From Strongylocentrotus droebachiensis (taxonomy: Eukaryota > Echinodermata > Echinoidea > Camarodonta > Strongylocentrotidae): a stretch of 64,000 nt of DNA. The notes under the pieces were generated by a model, which saw only the letters and a list, made by a program, of their open reading frames with translations, had not been told where the DNA came from and searched no databases. Shown here one piece after another: positions 32,404 to 43,600 of the stretch (positions are counted from its first letter, which is position 1; each line of letters starts with the position of its first letter). The translations under genes and the position numbers were made by a program. Where the stretch lies: the NCBI GenBank assembly GCA_035222895.1, contig JAVYIG010002360.1, forward strand, positions 1 through 64,000. Direction: 5' to 3'.

Positions 32404-33760
32404 CATAAACTTTGAAGATAGAAACTATGTTGAACTATGACATCAGACAGTCATATTTCTGTCCAGTATGTGCACATGCTGTAGATAAGAATTAAAGGGT
32501 TTCATCTACATGTATATAAAGAAATATTATTGTTGGAGGAAAAAAATGATGACAAATATTATATTTTCATTGTATTACAGAGAAAAACATGTCTGTACAT
32601 ATATTTTCAGCTGGAATAGTTTGAACAAAATATATATATATATTTGTGTTGATAGCACACATTGAGATATTTACTGGTTTTCTTCACATGCAAATCAGGT
32701 CATGCCCTGGGGTATGATAACTCATGGAACACAATCATTATAATTCTGTCCACTTCTCTATGAAAGAAACTATCAAGCTCAATGAACATGTCTAAATGTA
32801 TTTAAAAGAATATGCTTTTTTTGTGTGATTAAAGCATTTGATTTTAAGTTTTTAAAAGTATGAATCTGTTCCATAGCTGCAAACATATTTATAGTGTTTG
32901 CAAGCAATGTATAGTTTCAGAACAAAATTTCTATAAAAAATTGAACAATTTATAAGTAAGTTTGCTATCCGTTTACCAATCTGTAAATCCTTCATAGTGC
33001 TAAGAAAGCAAACAGAACTCAAAATTGATTGTCAAAGGATGGACATATGAGCTTCAAATGATGACACAGCAGTCTGAGGAATGTTGCTGTAATCTTGTAT
33101 AAAACATGTCTCACAGTATTGTATATGTGTATAAATGCACCTTGACAAACAACAATGAATTTTTTATTTAGTGTTAAATCCATTGCACATCCTTTGTTCA
33201 AATTTCGATGACTATGCATTCAATAGGTGCTTAGTATGTATAAAAATAATGATTATTTTCTTCTTTTCTTTTAATCAATGGAAATACATTAAAGCTTATA
33301 ATATTCCAGGTTACTTGAATTTAACGATCTGTTGGCTCTAGCTAAAGCAGTTGAATTCTGTCATTTGTGTTGATTTGAGCCATTAGAAATGGTGATGATG
33401 ACAAACAAATATATTTATTTCGTTAGCAATACTTCTCCAAATTTTTAAACAGCTCAGCTTAATGTTTTGAGGTGATAGTTACTGCAGTCACCTGAGTCTG
33501 GGTTTGTTATCACCCTTTGAATGTTTTGACAGTGCAGAATGAAACACTTGTCAAAACAGTACATCTGTTTGTAATGTAAGATCATTCATCATTATTGTAT
33601 ATGGTATAGATGTATATTAACGTTTCAGTAAATAGAAAGTATGATTTTTGTTTCTGCCCCTCTTCACCTTCTTTGTCTCTCCATCTCTCTGTCAGCCAAT
33701 ATGCTCTTCTTTTTCCTCTCTTTGTCTTGTCTCTCCCACTCCCTATATCTCTCTCTCTCT

Positions 33761-33792
<32 letters not shown>

Positions 33793-33901
33793 CTCTCCCT
33801 CTCTTCCCTCTCTCCACCCCCTCTCTCTCTCTCTCTCTCTCTCTCCCTCCCTCTTCCACTCTCCCTCCCACCACCCCTCTATTCCTTTCTCAAATAATAA
33901 A
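32404..33901 (+). other. TBC1D5: probable TBC1D5 3' UTR
   Basis: AT-rich sequence after the stop. Poly(A) signal candidates are ATTAAA at 32491 and 32828 and AATAAA at 33896-33901. A TC-rich microsatellite (about 33730-33860) precedes the last. The true end is not determinable here. Confidence 0.4.
33730..33860. repeat. (TC)n-rich microsatellite
   Basis: CTCTCT tract with scattered CCC and TTC interruptions. It reads as open frames on both strands only because of low complexity. Confidence 0.9.
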
Positions 33902-36050
33902 AAATGAACAATGTGTATGAACATTCCACTTTTTAAGTGTGAGCAAAACTGAAGAAAAAATTCTCATAGTTATGCAAAAATGTCAAGATTATATTGCAGA
34001 GTCCAAGTAAATTTGCAGCCTTTTGCACAGTATTTGCAACTTGTATAGCACAAAGAAAAACAAAGCATTCTTATTAAGTATTTGATCTGCAGCTTAAAAA
34101 TTGTAATTACTGTATAATCTGTTAAAATGAAAGATCTTCTTTGATGTATTTACATTTTTCCAATATTTTTAGTAAGAAGTGATGATATGATAGATAAAGC
34201 ATTGCTACGGCATTGGCAGACATAGAGAGAGAGAGAGAGAGAGAGTAACTAAATGCATGTACAGTCAAAACGTCTATTAAGGCCACCCAAGGGAAACTTT
34301 GGCCACTGTAGACAGGTGGCCTTTCTAGACAGGTACTAGAACGTACATTTCTCTTTCGAGGGAGACAAAATGCATGGCCACTGTAGACAAGGATTTTCTT
34401 GTTTTAAAGTACAAAATTACTTGGGAATTAAAGTGTGTGAACTTACCAACATATGAAATTCACAACGAATGTGTGTGTCACTGACAGATAACAAAATTAT
34501 CAGTTTTGTGTTATGAATTGCATGGTTACATTTTTGTGCGTATCGGGCTAGCGAGCCAATCCAAGAAAAAAAGTAGCAGAAGTATTTTCTATGCGCATGT
34601 TCTTAAGATTCTTAAACATATCCACCATTTTTTGACACCTTTGTATTTACAGATATATTCTCTTCATGTGAACATTTATTTGCTCTCTATAAAATATCTT
34701 GTTTTCTCAATTTCATTCTTTGATGTCAGAAAGAGGGGGATTTTTACACCTGGATTTCCATCCATGATACAGGTTTTTGCATTTATAGGAAAGAAGTAGA
34801 AAGTAAAATATTGTAAATCTCTATTTGATATTGGGAAACCTTTTTACAAGAATTCACTACAGTTGATCAATGCTAATATTCCTTTAAACATGTTTGTAAA
34901 AAAGAAAAGAAAATGATTGTTTTAAAGCATCTATTAACCTGTAATTGTGTGCTCATGACCAATGCATAACTTGTGCTGTACTTTGTCTTTATTTTGTAAT
35001 TTTACATTTTATATGATTTGATTTAACCTGTTTTAAATACGTTGAATGTTGAGTAAGGTAATGAATATTATGTACATTTATTGCTATATGAATTCCTGAT
35101 ACCAGTACCACATATCGACAAAATACTATGCATTTATTAAAGAGGTTCATGACTTAAGGCATTACTTTCCATATTATATGTCATCAAATTGTAACTTTTA
35201 GTTGTACTCAAACAAGCACTGATATTGATTTACAGATTTGATTAATCTGGTAGAAGGAAAAAAACACAGGACTAGCAAAGTTGATTCTGATATTTTTCAA
35301 AGTATATTTAAGACATCGTCTTTGCTATCAACAATCAAGAGGGTAGGTAGCTGTGTAAAGCAGTGTTAAAATCATATGATTATTGTTGGTTAGTTAGAGG
35401 ATTAAGATATCTTCATTTGTTATGATTTAAAAAAATCATTGTGTTATCGATGGTACTATGACAGTATTTGTCAGAGTCTTCAAAGACTATTTTCAGGACC
35501 ATATACATCATTATGTGCAATGAATTGAAGAAAAAACAAAATCACATTTTTTTCTACTTTGCATAGTATTTGTTGCAGATTTTTCTAATGACCTTATGTC
35601 TGTGACATTTTGCAATTTCTGTTTTGTTTTGACATCTTACATAAATGTTTTAGCATTGAGATAAGATTGTTAATGTTGAACCATATATTGTTTGATTTAA
35701 AAAATGTTTTATTGATTAATCCAAATAACATTGATTAATCAAAGAGATTTTAAGAATATATATATATATTAAAGAGCAAAGTTGATCAAAAATTATATTA
35801 ATATGTTACAGTTGTATTTTGTTGAGAATGGCTTAGAAATACTTTCCTATTGTTAGTATAACTTCCATCTTTATTAATGACAGGTCATGTATTTGTCCTT
35901 TTGTTGTGATGGCGTCTCAATGTCTTAAGCAACAGTATTATTCATGTTTTCATTCCATATTTCGTACCTTTCAATTGTTGCAGTACTTTGATTAAAAAAA
36001 TGATGTGCAATAATCCAACAACTTCGTTTTCACATTCCTCCTCCTCTTCC
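33902..36050. other. intergenic region between convergent TBC1D5 and SPMIP4 (first part)
   Basis: AT-rich. Only the diverged MITE and a (GA)n tract near 34225 stand out. It could include further TBC1D5 3' UTR. No gene seen. Confidence 0.5.
34261..34395. mobile_element. MITE family with ACAGTCAAACCTG ends, copy 4 (diverged)
   Basis: The left end ACAGTCAAAACGTCTATTAA is followed by GGCCACC and GACAGGTGGCC inner motifs. The right end is lost. Confidence 0.5.
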
Positions 36051-36445
36051 TCCACATCTCCATCATCATCACCACCCCCACCACAGCCACCATCATAATC
36101 ATCATCACTATCACCACACCATTATCATCATCATCATCACCACCACCACCAATGCCGCCATCATCACCACCATCTCCATCATCATCATAATCATCATCAC
36201 TATCACCACCATGATCATCTTGATTATCATTTTTATCACCACCACCACCACCATCATCTTCATCATCACTATCACCACCATTATCATCATGATTATTATC
36301 TTCATCACCACCACCACCACCATCATCTTCATCATAACCACTAGCACCACCGTCATAAGCACCATCACCATTACCATTATCATAATCATCGCTATCACCA
36401 CCACTATCATCATCACCATCACCGTGATCATCACCTCCCTCTGGC
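36050..36445. repeat. CAT/CAC trinucleotide repeat block with longer-period duplication
   Basis: About 390 bp of ATC/ACC repeats. TCACCACCACCACCACCATC recurs about 70 bp apart (36236 and 36304), showing a higher-order unit. Open frames over it are low-complexity. Confidence 0.9.
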
Positions 36446-36725
36446 CTGTTCCCAGACTAAAAAGGGTCAAGTCATAATACTCTTTAAAGGACGCTATGTA
36501 AATATCTTTACTGATACATGTGCTGAAGACATCACTGTTACACTCTGGGATAAAAGTACTCTATAATAATTTTTAGACTCCGATAAAAACTGGTCCAGAT
36601 AACCACATAAATTCAAACACCGAATGAACCGTTTCTTATGAAGTCAAATGTATAAATAATCATGTCACATTTTGTCCTTCTTGTGGAAGCTAAATAGTCA
36701 GAAAAAAGAGGAAAACGATATAATA

Positions 36726-36761
36726 CCCCCCCCCTTTTTTTGTTTGTTGTTGGGGGGGGGG
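36726..36761. repeat. C9...G10 inverted homopolymer hairpin
   Basis: Nine C (36726-36734) and ten G (36752-36761) are separated by 17 nt, with ATA-type flanks that also pair. A potential stem-loop. Confidence 0.8.
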
Positions 36762-37145
36762 TATGATATTGATTTAGTTTGAAACGTTCTAAAATTTGTC
36801 TTGATGTAATCCGCTGGAAGAGTTTTGATGAAATATATACATCTATTAGTGGTGTCACGGCTGAGAATATGATAATGAACTGTAATATTGATGAAATGTT
36901 GGGGGATAATCTCGAGACTTTGAATTACAAACCACACAGAGTCAAACTAACAGACGAATCGTTTGAGAATGAAGTTTAATGCAGCTCAAATCGGTGCGAG
37001 GAAAACAAGATATTGCATAAGATTATGATCAAATATTATTGAAAACCCAGAATTACAGTAAGTGAATGCGTGTAGTCGTGCTGTACAACAGTTTCTTATA
37101 AAGGATATGTCACTAGTCATATATACATTACTACAGAATCGTTAA

Positions 37146-37273
37146 AGTGCCGACGAGATACATTTGATTAAGGAGTTGTTGGATCTCGGTATGTCGACTT
37201 GCCAAGTTCCAACAACTTGTCTTGAAGAAATCGACTTGCCGAGTTCGAACAATTCGTCATCTCGTCGGCACTT
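37146..37273. mobile_element. 128-bp MITE with TTAA flanks
   Basis: The ends AGTGCCGACGAGAT and ATCTCGTCGGCACTT are inverted and flanked by TTAA at 37142-37145 and 37274-37277. An inner inverted pair (GTTGTTGGA / TCCAACAAC) makes a second stem. It is unrelated to the 509-bp TTAA MITE. Confidence 0.8.
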
Positions 37274-37277
37274 TTAA

Positions 37278-39407
37278 GCATTCCGTGCATTACTTCAGAC
37301 GATTATTATGTATAACGCTTGAAATATAATTGCAATATGAAATTTGATTTATCTTAAAGTTACATATTGTAGAGGCTTTTCACACAGCTGTCAAACATTT
37401 TTCCTCTTTGAAGTGAACATATCCATATAGAATAAAATGGCACATACTAGAATAATGTTAAGATGATCAGGACATTGTAAACATGTTCATGTAAAAAAAA
37501 AAAGTTCCCCAAAAACACACACGCAACGTGGGACATGTTTTAAGGGCAAAATCAATAAATCTAGCATACATAAAGTCATTCAATACTGGCCAAACAGCAA
37601 TATTGTATTTTGCACACAACACATTCATATTTTACAACCTGATGGTAGTAATGATTCAATCTTTTTTTTAAATATATATCCCATCTTGCAAATAGACAAT
37701 AGTGTTAAATACTGTTTTCACATAAAAAGAAAATATAATTAATAGCACATCAATTATGAGTAATAGTAACATTTTACGTCATTTATATGTTACGTTGCAT
37801 TTTGCACTCAAAATAATATAGAACAGGCATGCAATCATGATATATTAGTGACATTGCACGGTGATCAGCTTTTTACAACAATAATTGCAGAAAAAAAAAA
37901 GGGGGGGGCTTGAAAATGTCTTTAAGTGGGACAATAACGACTATTATTTGTCGAATTAAGTGCTACCAAGTCATTAATTAATAGTCTGATTTTCAGACCA
38001 TTGTATCTAATGGTCGTACGTTTTTTGTGCTGCACAAAGATTCAATCAGTTTAATTTTGGCAATTACAAGAAGTGGGTTATTGATGTAGACAAATGCTCA
38101 TGTACCCTTTACAGCTCATTTTATGTATGTTATTACCAAAGAAGAAAAAAGCCAGTCAGTCACTCAATAGTGTTTGCCAGTGAAGTCTAGCAAGTAAACG
38201 GGTTTCCTAGCATAATTATTTTGAATATTAGGACACTGCTAAGCCTAACGTTTAAATTTCACAGATAGGACATACAGGACATATTCAAAATTCCTGCAAA
38301 GTTCTACATAATTTGATGTTGGCTGCAAAAGGGACATAGTATCTTTAAACACTAACACTGATTAAAATCATTCAAAAATTCAAAATAAGAGGAAGAACAC
38401 GCTGTGCATCAAATTAAATTGAATATTAATATACATTGGCAAAATCATCAGCATCATTGAACATGTATATTCTAATTTATTTCTATTCATGAAACGTAGA
38501 ATAAGGCAAAGCAATGAGCACTTGTAAAATATTTTCTTGCATATAAAAACGTATATACAAATAAAGATTCGTTGAACAACATAGTCGGTTGTAAGAATTA
38601 AAGTACAATGTATACAAATAGTTATTATGATATTAGTTTTAATTAATTACATTTAATTAAACTCTGATCAACTTGCATAGTATATAAGATGCACTTGAAA
38701 GTGAAAATAGCTGCTAGATAATAATATTTGTAGACTATAATGGACGGATCAAGGTAAATGCACAACTTTAATAATTGCTTGACCTCAATAGGCAATATAA
38801 TACTATCGGCTATTGCATAGAAGCTATGTAAAATCACCACTTATCATAAGTGCACTATATAAATAGTAAATGAGAAAGACAGACGGGATAGGTTGAAATG
38901 TACGAGGAAAGAAAGCACAAAAAGAAAGAGGAATATATAGAGAGGGTGGGGGAGGGAGAGAGAAAGAGATTTAGGGAGATAGTGGCAGAAATAGGGAGTA
39001 AGAAGTTTTACGCTTTAGTTTGGCCGATCATAACATATTTAAAAAAAAACATTTATGCATCCACAACACTCGTTCATTTCGAGTTGTGAATATACCAAGT
39101 TAATAATCACATCAACTCACTTCATATAATTATTTGCCCTCCAATACGAAACCCACTTCAAAACTCGTCGATATCTAGCACAAATTCTATTCGTCATTGA
39201 AAAAAAAGTCTATTAACAAACGTCCTCAAGGAAGCTTGCAGACCTCGGAGGCACACTGACACGACATCACAAGCGTTTGGGATTCTATTAATTGATCCCC
39301 ATTGCCACGAAGGGTGTGGTTCCTCTTCCGTATAACAGTTACAAGGGCACTGGGTCTTCACTATTCGGAGTATGTTCATTTTAATGTCTAGTGATAGGCA
39401 TTGTCCT
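37278..39407 (-). other. 3' flank and probable 3' UTR of SPMIP4
   Basis: AT-rich sequence. An AATAAA on the minus strand at 38481-38476 is a candidate poly(A) signal. An A10G8 run lies at 37891-37908, and a GA-rich stretch at about 38930-39000. No other gene recognised. Confidence 0.4.
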
Positions 39408-40655
39408 TCAGTGCCATGAGAATGCATTCTCTCCCTGGAACTCATGTTTCTTTCCATCAGAGATATTATCACGGAGATCTGGATTCGTCTCTCCAAAGGT
39501 GTTGTTGAATTCCGCACGGGTACCCGTCTTGGTGAAGGAGTTCTGTTGGTTCAGAAGAGTCGTCTGGGGTCTTGGTCCCAAGGCGTAGCCTGGAGTCCAA
39601 TCGAACCGCCAGTCACGGTTCCCTTCTGGATTGGAATGGCGTGCATCAACGACAGGATTGCTTCCGGGGTTGTGGGCTGCAGGCTCGGAGGGACCGTTCA
39701 TGCTGGTACGTAACATCTGCTCGTGGCTTGTCATGGGTTGTTCATGGGTCCGCAGAGGCTCTGCATTTCCACCATTAGCTACCTTGACCGTGTCTGAAAT
39801 CGAGACTTGCTTCGAGGCACTGCTGGTTTTGCTATTAGATGACGCTGGGGTCGTGTCGCTGTTGTAGATCTGTGGTAGAGGACGGTTGGCGTCCCAGAGG
39901 TCAAACCTAGGCTGGTCAGGAGTCACGATGGTCTTTATATTCTCGGGTGTGTAGCTGTAGACATAGGTGGACTGCGGTACTGGCTTCTGAACCTTTTCAC
40001 TTTCCACAGTCCGAGGACGACCATTCATTAGCTGATCCTGCGTGTACTTGGGCATGACGTACGGGTTGCGTCCAGGAGTACCAGGAAACTGTGCGTCCAT
40101 CTTCTCCTGCACCTTCTCTCGAATCTTAGCAGCATGGGACTCGATCTTGTATTGATCTGTAATGGCTGACGTTTTGTGATAGTCCCATGGAGTTACATAG
40201 TCGTGTTCATACGGGTTATCACCGTCATAGTAGAAGGGTGGTTTAGATGTGTAAATCTTGTGTAGACTGTCGTAGTAGACCTGCTTCTGCAGGGATGGCG
40301 TCGTGTAGTCCACTTTCCTCTTCAGTTCTTTCAAGTCATGGTGATGCTCTTGGAGTTCAGCCTGCTTCCATCGAGCCTTGTGGGCCATGTCTTCCACCTC
40401 TGCCCGACGGTTGACCGCCATATCTTGGAGGTAGGTCGACTCCTTGACCTTCTCTACAGGTTTGTAGCTGTTGTCACCGATGGGTAGAGTATTGGCTGGG
40501 TCTGCATTCTCAGCCGCCTCGCGTTTCTTCTCCTCGATCTTACTGAGGTGGCCATCGGGATGCTGGGCGGACTGAAGACGTTCCCACTGCTTGGTCAAAG
40601 TGGGGTCCTGGAACTGTTCCGTTGTCTCGGTTGGTAGGTTTTTATGCTCACGAAC
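39408..40655 (-). CDS. SPMIP4: SPMIP4 exon 9 (residues 384-798) and stop
   Basis: The acceptor TTCTTTCAG precedes 40655, phase 0. It starts VREHKNLPTETTEQF and includes a coiled, charged region (ARWKQAELQEHHHDLKELKR), the aromatic FYYDGDNPYEHDY and a Ser/Thr/Asn-rich middle. It ends in the family C-terminal signature PQTTLLNQQNSFTKTG...DLRDN...HEF, where human has NSFSKTG...DLRDN...HQF. It is much longer than the human counterpart. Confidence 0.95.
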   Translation of the reverse strand, partial: VREHKNLPTETTEQFQDPTLTKQWERLQSAQHPDGHLSKIEEKKREAAENADPANTLPIGDNSYKPVEKVKESTYLQDMAVNRRAEVEDMAHKARWKQAELQEHHHDLKELKRKVDYTTPSLQKQVYYDSLHKIYTSKPPFYYDGDNPYEHDYVTPWDYHKTSAITDQYKIESHAAKIREKVQEKMDAQFPGTPGRNPYVMPKYTQDQLMNGRPRTVESEKVQKPVPQSTYVYSYTPENIKTIVTPDQPRFDLWDANRPLPQIYNSDTTPASSNSKTSSASKQVSISDTVKVANGGNAEPLRTHEQPMTSHEQMLRTSMNGPSEPAAHNPGSNPVVDARHSNPEGNRDWRFDWTPGYALGPRPQTTLLNQQNSFTKTGTRAEFNNTFGETNPDLRDNISDGKKHEFQGENAFSWH

Positions 40656-43600
40656 CTGAAAGAAAATAATATACATACATTAAAATCATAAAGACTATAT
40701 TTGCTCGCATGTCCTATTTAATACACTTAAACCAATACAAATCTCAGCTGACATACGACAACGCCATTATTTTTAAAGCGTTTGAGGTGTCGATTGAGGT
40801 GAGGGGGATTGAAATGGTCCGATCTCCTTCTCCTCCATCAAAAACCTCCCATGGACAAATTTATAAAAGAGAATTCGACCTCGTCGGCTTAATTACTATT
40901 TAAAGATCTATTTTATTTTCTCTGCTTGTTCGACCATGTTGGGGGGTATTATATGGACAACCCAACAATCTATACTGCGGCTCAACATTCGTTACTACTA
41001 TGGGCTATGTGAAATCATTTTGAAATTTTGCCCAATTGAAATTCTGAAAATTGATAAAACCTTGTTTCCCATCTGAGGTTCTAAACAAACAATTGTTTAA
41101 AGGTTAAAAGCATTATTAGGTTGAATAATTTAGAGACATTTCCCGATTCTCACCTTGTCCATTTCAATCTCGATCTTTGGGTAGTAGGGTACATAGAGAA
41201 TCCTTCCGTCCTTGACTACACATCGTACCATCTGGTTTGGTCCTATCAGACGTGAGATCCTACCTTCCATAGGGCGGGGTGGCATGAAGGTTGGGTAGCT
41301 GCGAGGATTCTGTACGGATTTTTAAAAAAATGAGATAAATATTTAGGATAAACTTTGTGTAAGGAATTTGTTTGCAGTGTTTGTTGGTTATTGCTCCATC
41401 TGTATACATGTTATTTGAATAGCGTATTCTCCTGGTAATCTATCTGTAATGTAATAAAAAGATAAGAGAATAAGTTGATTAGATAAGTATGTAGCATTCT
41501 CATGAAGGAAACATGATTGTACAAATATTATATGGTCTTGCAGGTGTCACCTCTTTACCTAAAGTAGTATCAACTATTATAGCTAGAGAAAAGAAAGTGA
41601 TTAGCGGGTTACAATAATGTCATAGGATGCTGTATGGGGAAAAATAATTGGTTATAAGATGAACATTCCATGTTGGTTTACGTCTTTGCTCGAACCTTTA
41701 TTGTTGCTCAAATATAGCAATAATTGGATATTGCATGCAGACAATGACAACTAGATGAACTAAGGATAACCTAACTACATTCTGCGTATCCGAACAAACT
41801 ATATCTCTGGGTAACCACATCGGTCATCGTCCCCCGGACATCTTTCCCCAGAAAATTAACCCCGGACTATTACCCCATGGTTCCTCCCCCAACAATATTA
41901 ACACTCGTACAGTAATTACTCAGGTAAAAGTTGTCCTGTGCTGGTATTCTGGTCTGAATGACTTTCTATAAAGATTTCATCGTGTTATAGGTTTGCAATT
42001 GTCAGTAAATAGTCAAAGGGCTGTCCTAAATTGGATGTAATACGACAATCCCAATAACTTGTAAATTAGCGTCATAGTGCAATCTGAGTTGTTTTCCACT
42101 GCGCTCCAATACATTTTTAACTTCTAATTTTTCTCTACCATCCCTCAACGAACAACGTAAATACCTACTGAGATTTTGTGTTTGCTATGCGTCTTTGGTT
42201 CATTTTAAGCTGGTCTTGAGGCGAATTTCAACTTTAGCCTATTTTCCGAAACAAACAATAAACATCTTCACTTCTGTTTGCTTGCCTCTCGTTCGGAGAG
42301 AAATACTAAAAACAAACACTATTCTATCTCTAGTGCCTTTGTTAACCAGACCATACACTCGACAGCCAAAAACGTTTCGATAATTAGTTTGTGGTTTTTG
42401 CTAGATACTGCACTGGTGCTGGCCTTCAGTGTGATTTCATGATTTCATTTCATGAAATGTGTAGTTCATCGGATAAATGATATCAGTCGACGTTTTCTAA
42501 ATGTTTTCCTTCATATCCGGCAGACTCACTGCTCTTCTTAAAAAAGCATTTATAATGTTTTCGCCTATATATTAATCTACCAAGCATGAATATTTTTGTG
42601 TTTTTGTCACTTTTTGATATCATTCACAAAACGAGAAATGTATTTCTATACTCATCTTTTGTATTGGAGTCGATTTATCACTGAACACCCTCTTCAGAAA
42701 TAATCATTAAACATTTACCAAGCCTTATACACAGCCATTATAGTGGGCGTGACTGGAGTGAACCGCTGCTGCAGTCGCTAAGAAACTGCGCCTAGCAACC
42801 AAACCAGCTATCGATTTCGGTCTGTTTGGGCGGATAATGGCTTGTATATGTGAAAGTGTGACATGTTTAATACAATACAGGAGAATGCATAATGGATAAT
42901 ATACTATTGTGAAAGTGTGACATGTTTCCCACAATAGAGGAGAATCGATTTCCAATGAAGAAGTTAGTCTTTTTTTTAATGGAGGGTGATGCAGAGAAGC
43001 ATCACCCATGAGTATGAATTGATGTTATGGAGACGAAAATCCCCCTTGGTGTATAAACGTTATTCGGTAGGAATATTATATAGTCTTCTTCTATCGTGAT
43101 TTTTTTTCGGCTAACTAATACTAGAATTTCTTCTTGATTTCTCTTTATCTTGGCTACTCTTTCTTCAAAATAGTCTGTCATACATGATATCAAGATAGTT
43201 GTTTGTATTTCTCGATAATAGTTTCTCTGGACAATGTCTGTATGTCCGGTATACCAATATTACTCAGCTCCGACTGTGGAATCAAAATATCCTTTACTTT
43301 TGCATGATGTCATTATGCAATTGTCTGCAATTATTCATTAAGAACTGATTATTAGTTGATATCATGTTCATTTTTTTCCAATATTCATCTCTAGAAGACT
43401 TTTCACAAAATGTCGTCATATTGTAAAGCTCCCAGACCATTAACAAATTTTCTTTTGGTTTGGTCACACTTAAAATTCGTTCTCGTTCTGGTTCCTATGA
43501 CAGAAATCCTATTGTATGTTGTTTATTGTAATGTTTTTACTTAGCGCAGCTGATATCTTGAAATGAGCAACAACTGATGAAAAGGAGTTTGCAGAATAAA

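Noticed and set aside
36111..36470. 119-codon frame on the minus strand, all Met/Val/Ile
   Set aside because: It is the translation of the CAT/CAC microsatellite.
42735..42850. GC-richer patch in SPMIP4 intron 7 considered as an exon or promoter
   Set aside because: No open frame in phase with exons 7 and 8, and only a half RFX site. Evidence too weak.
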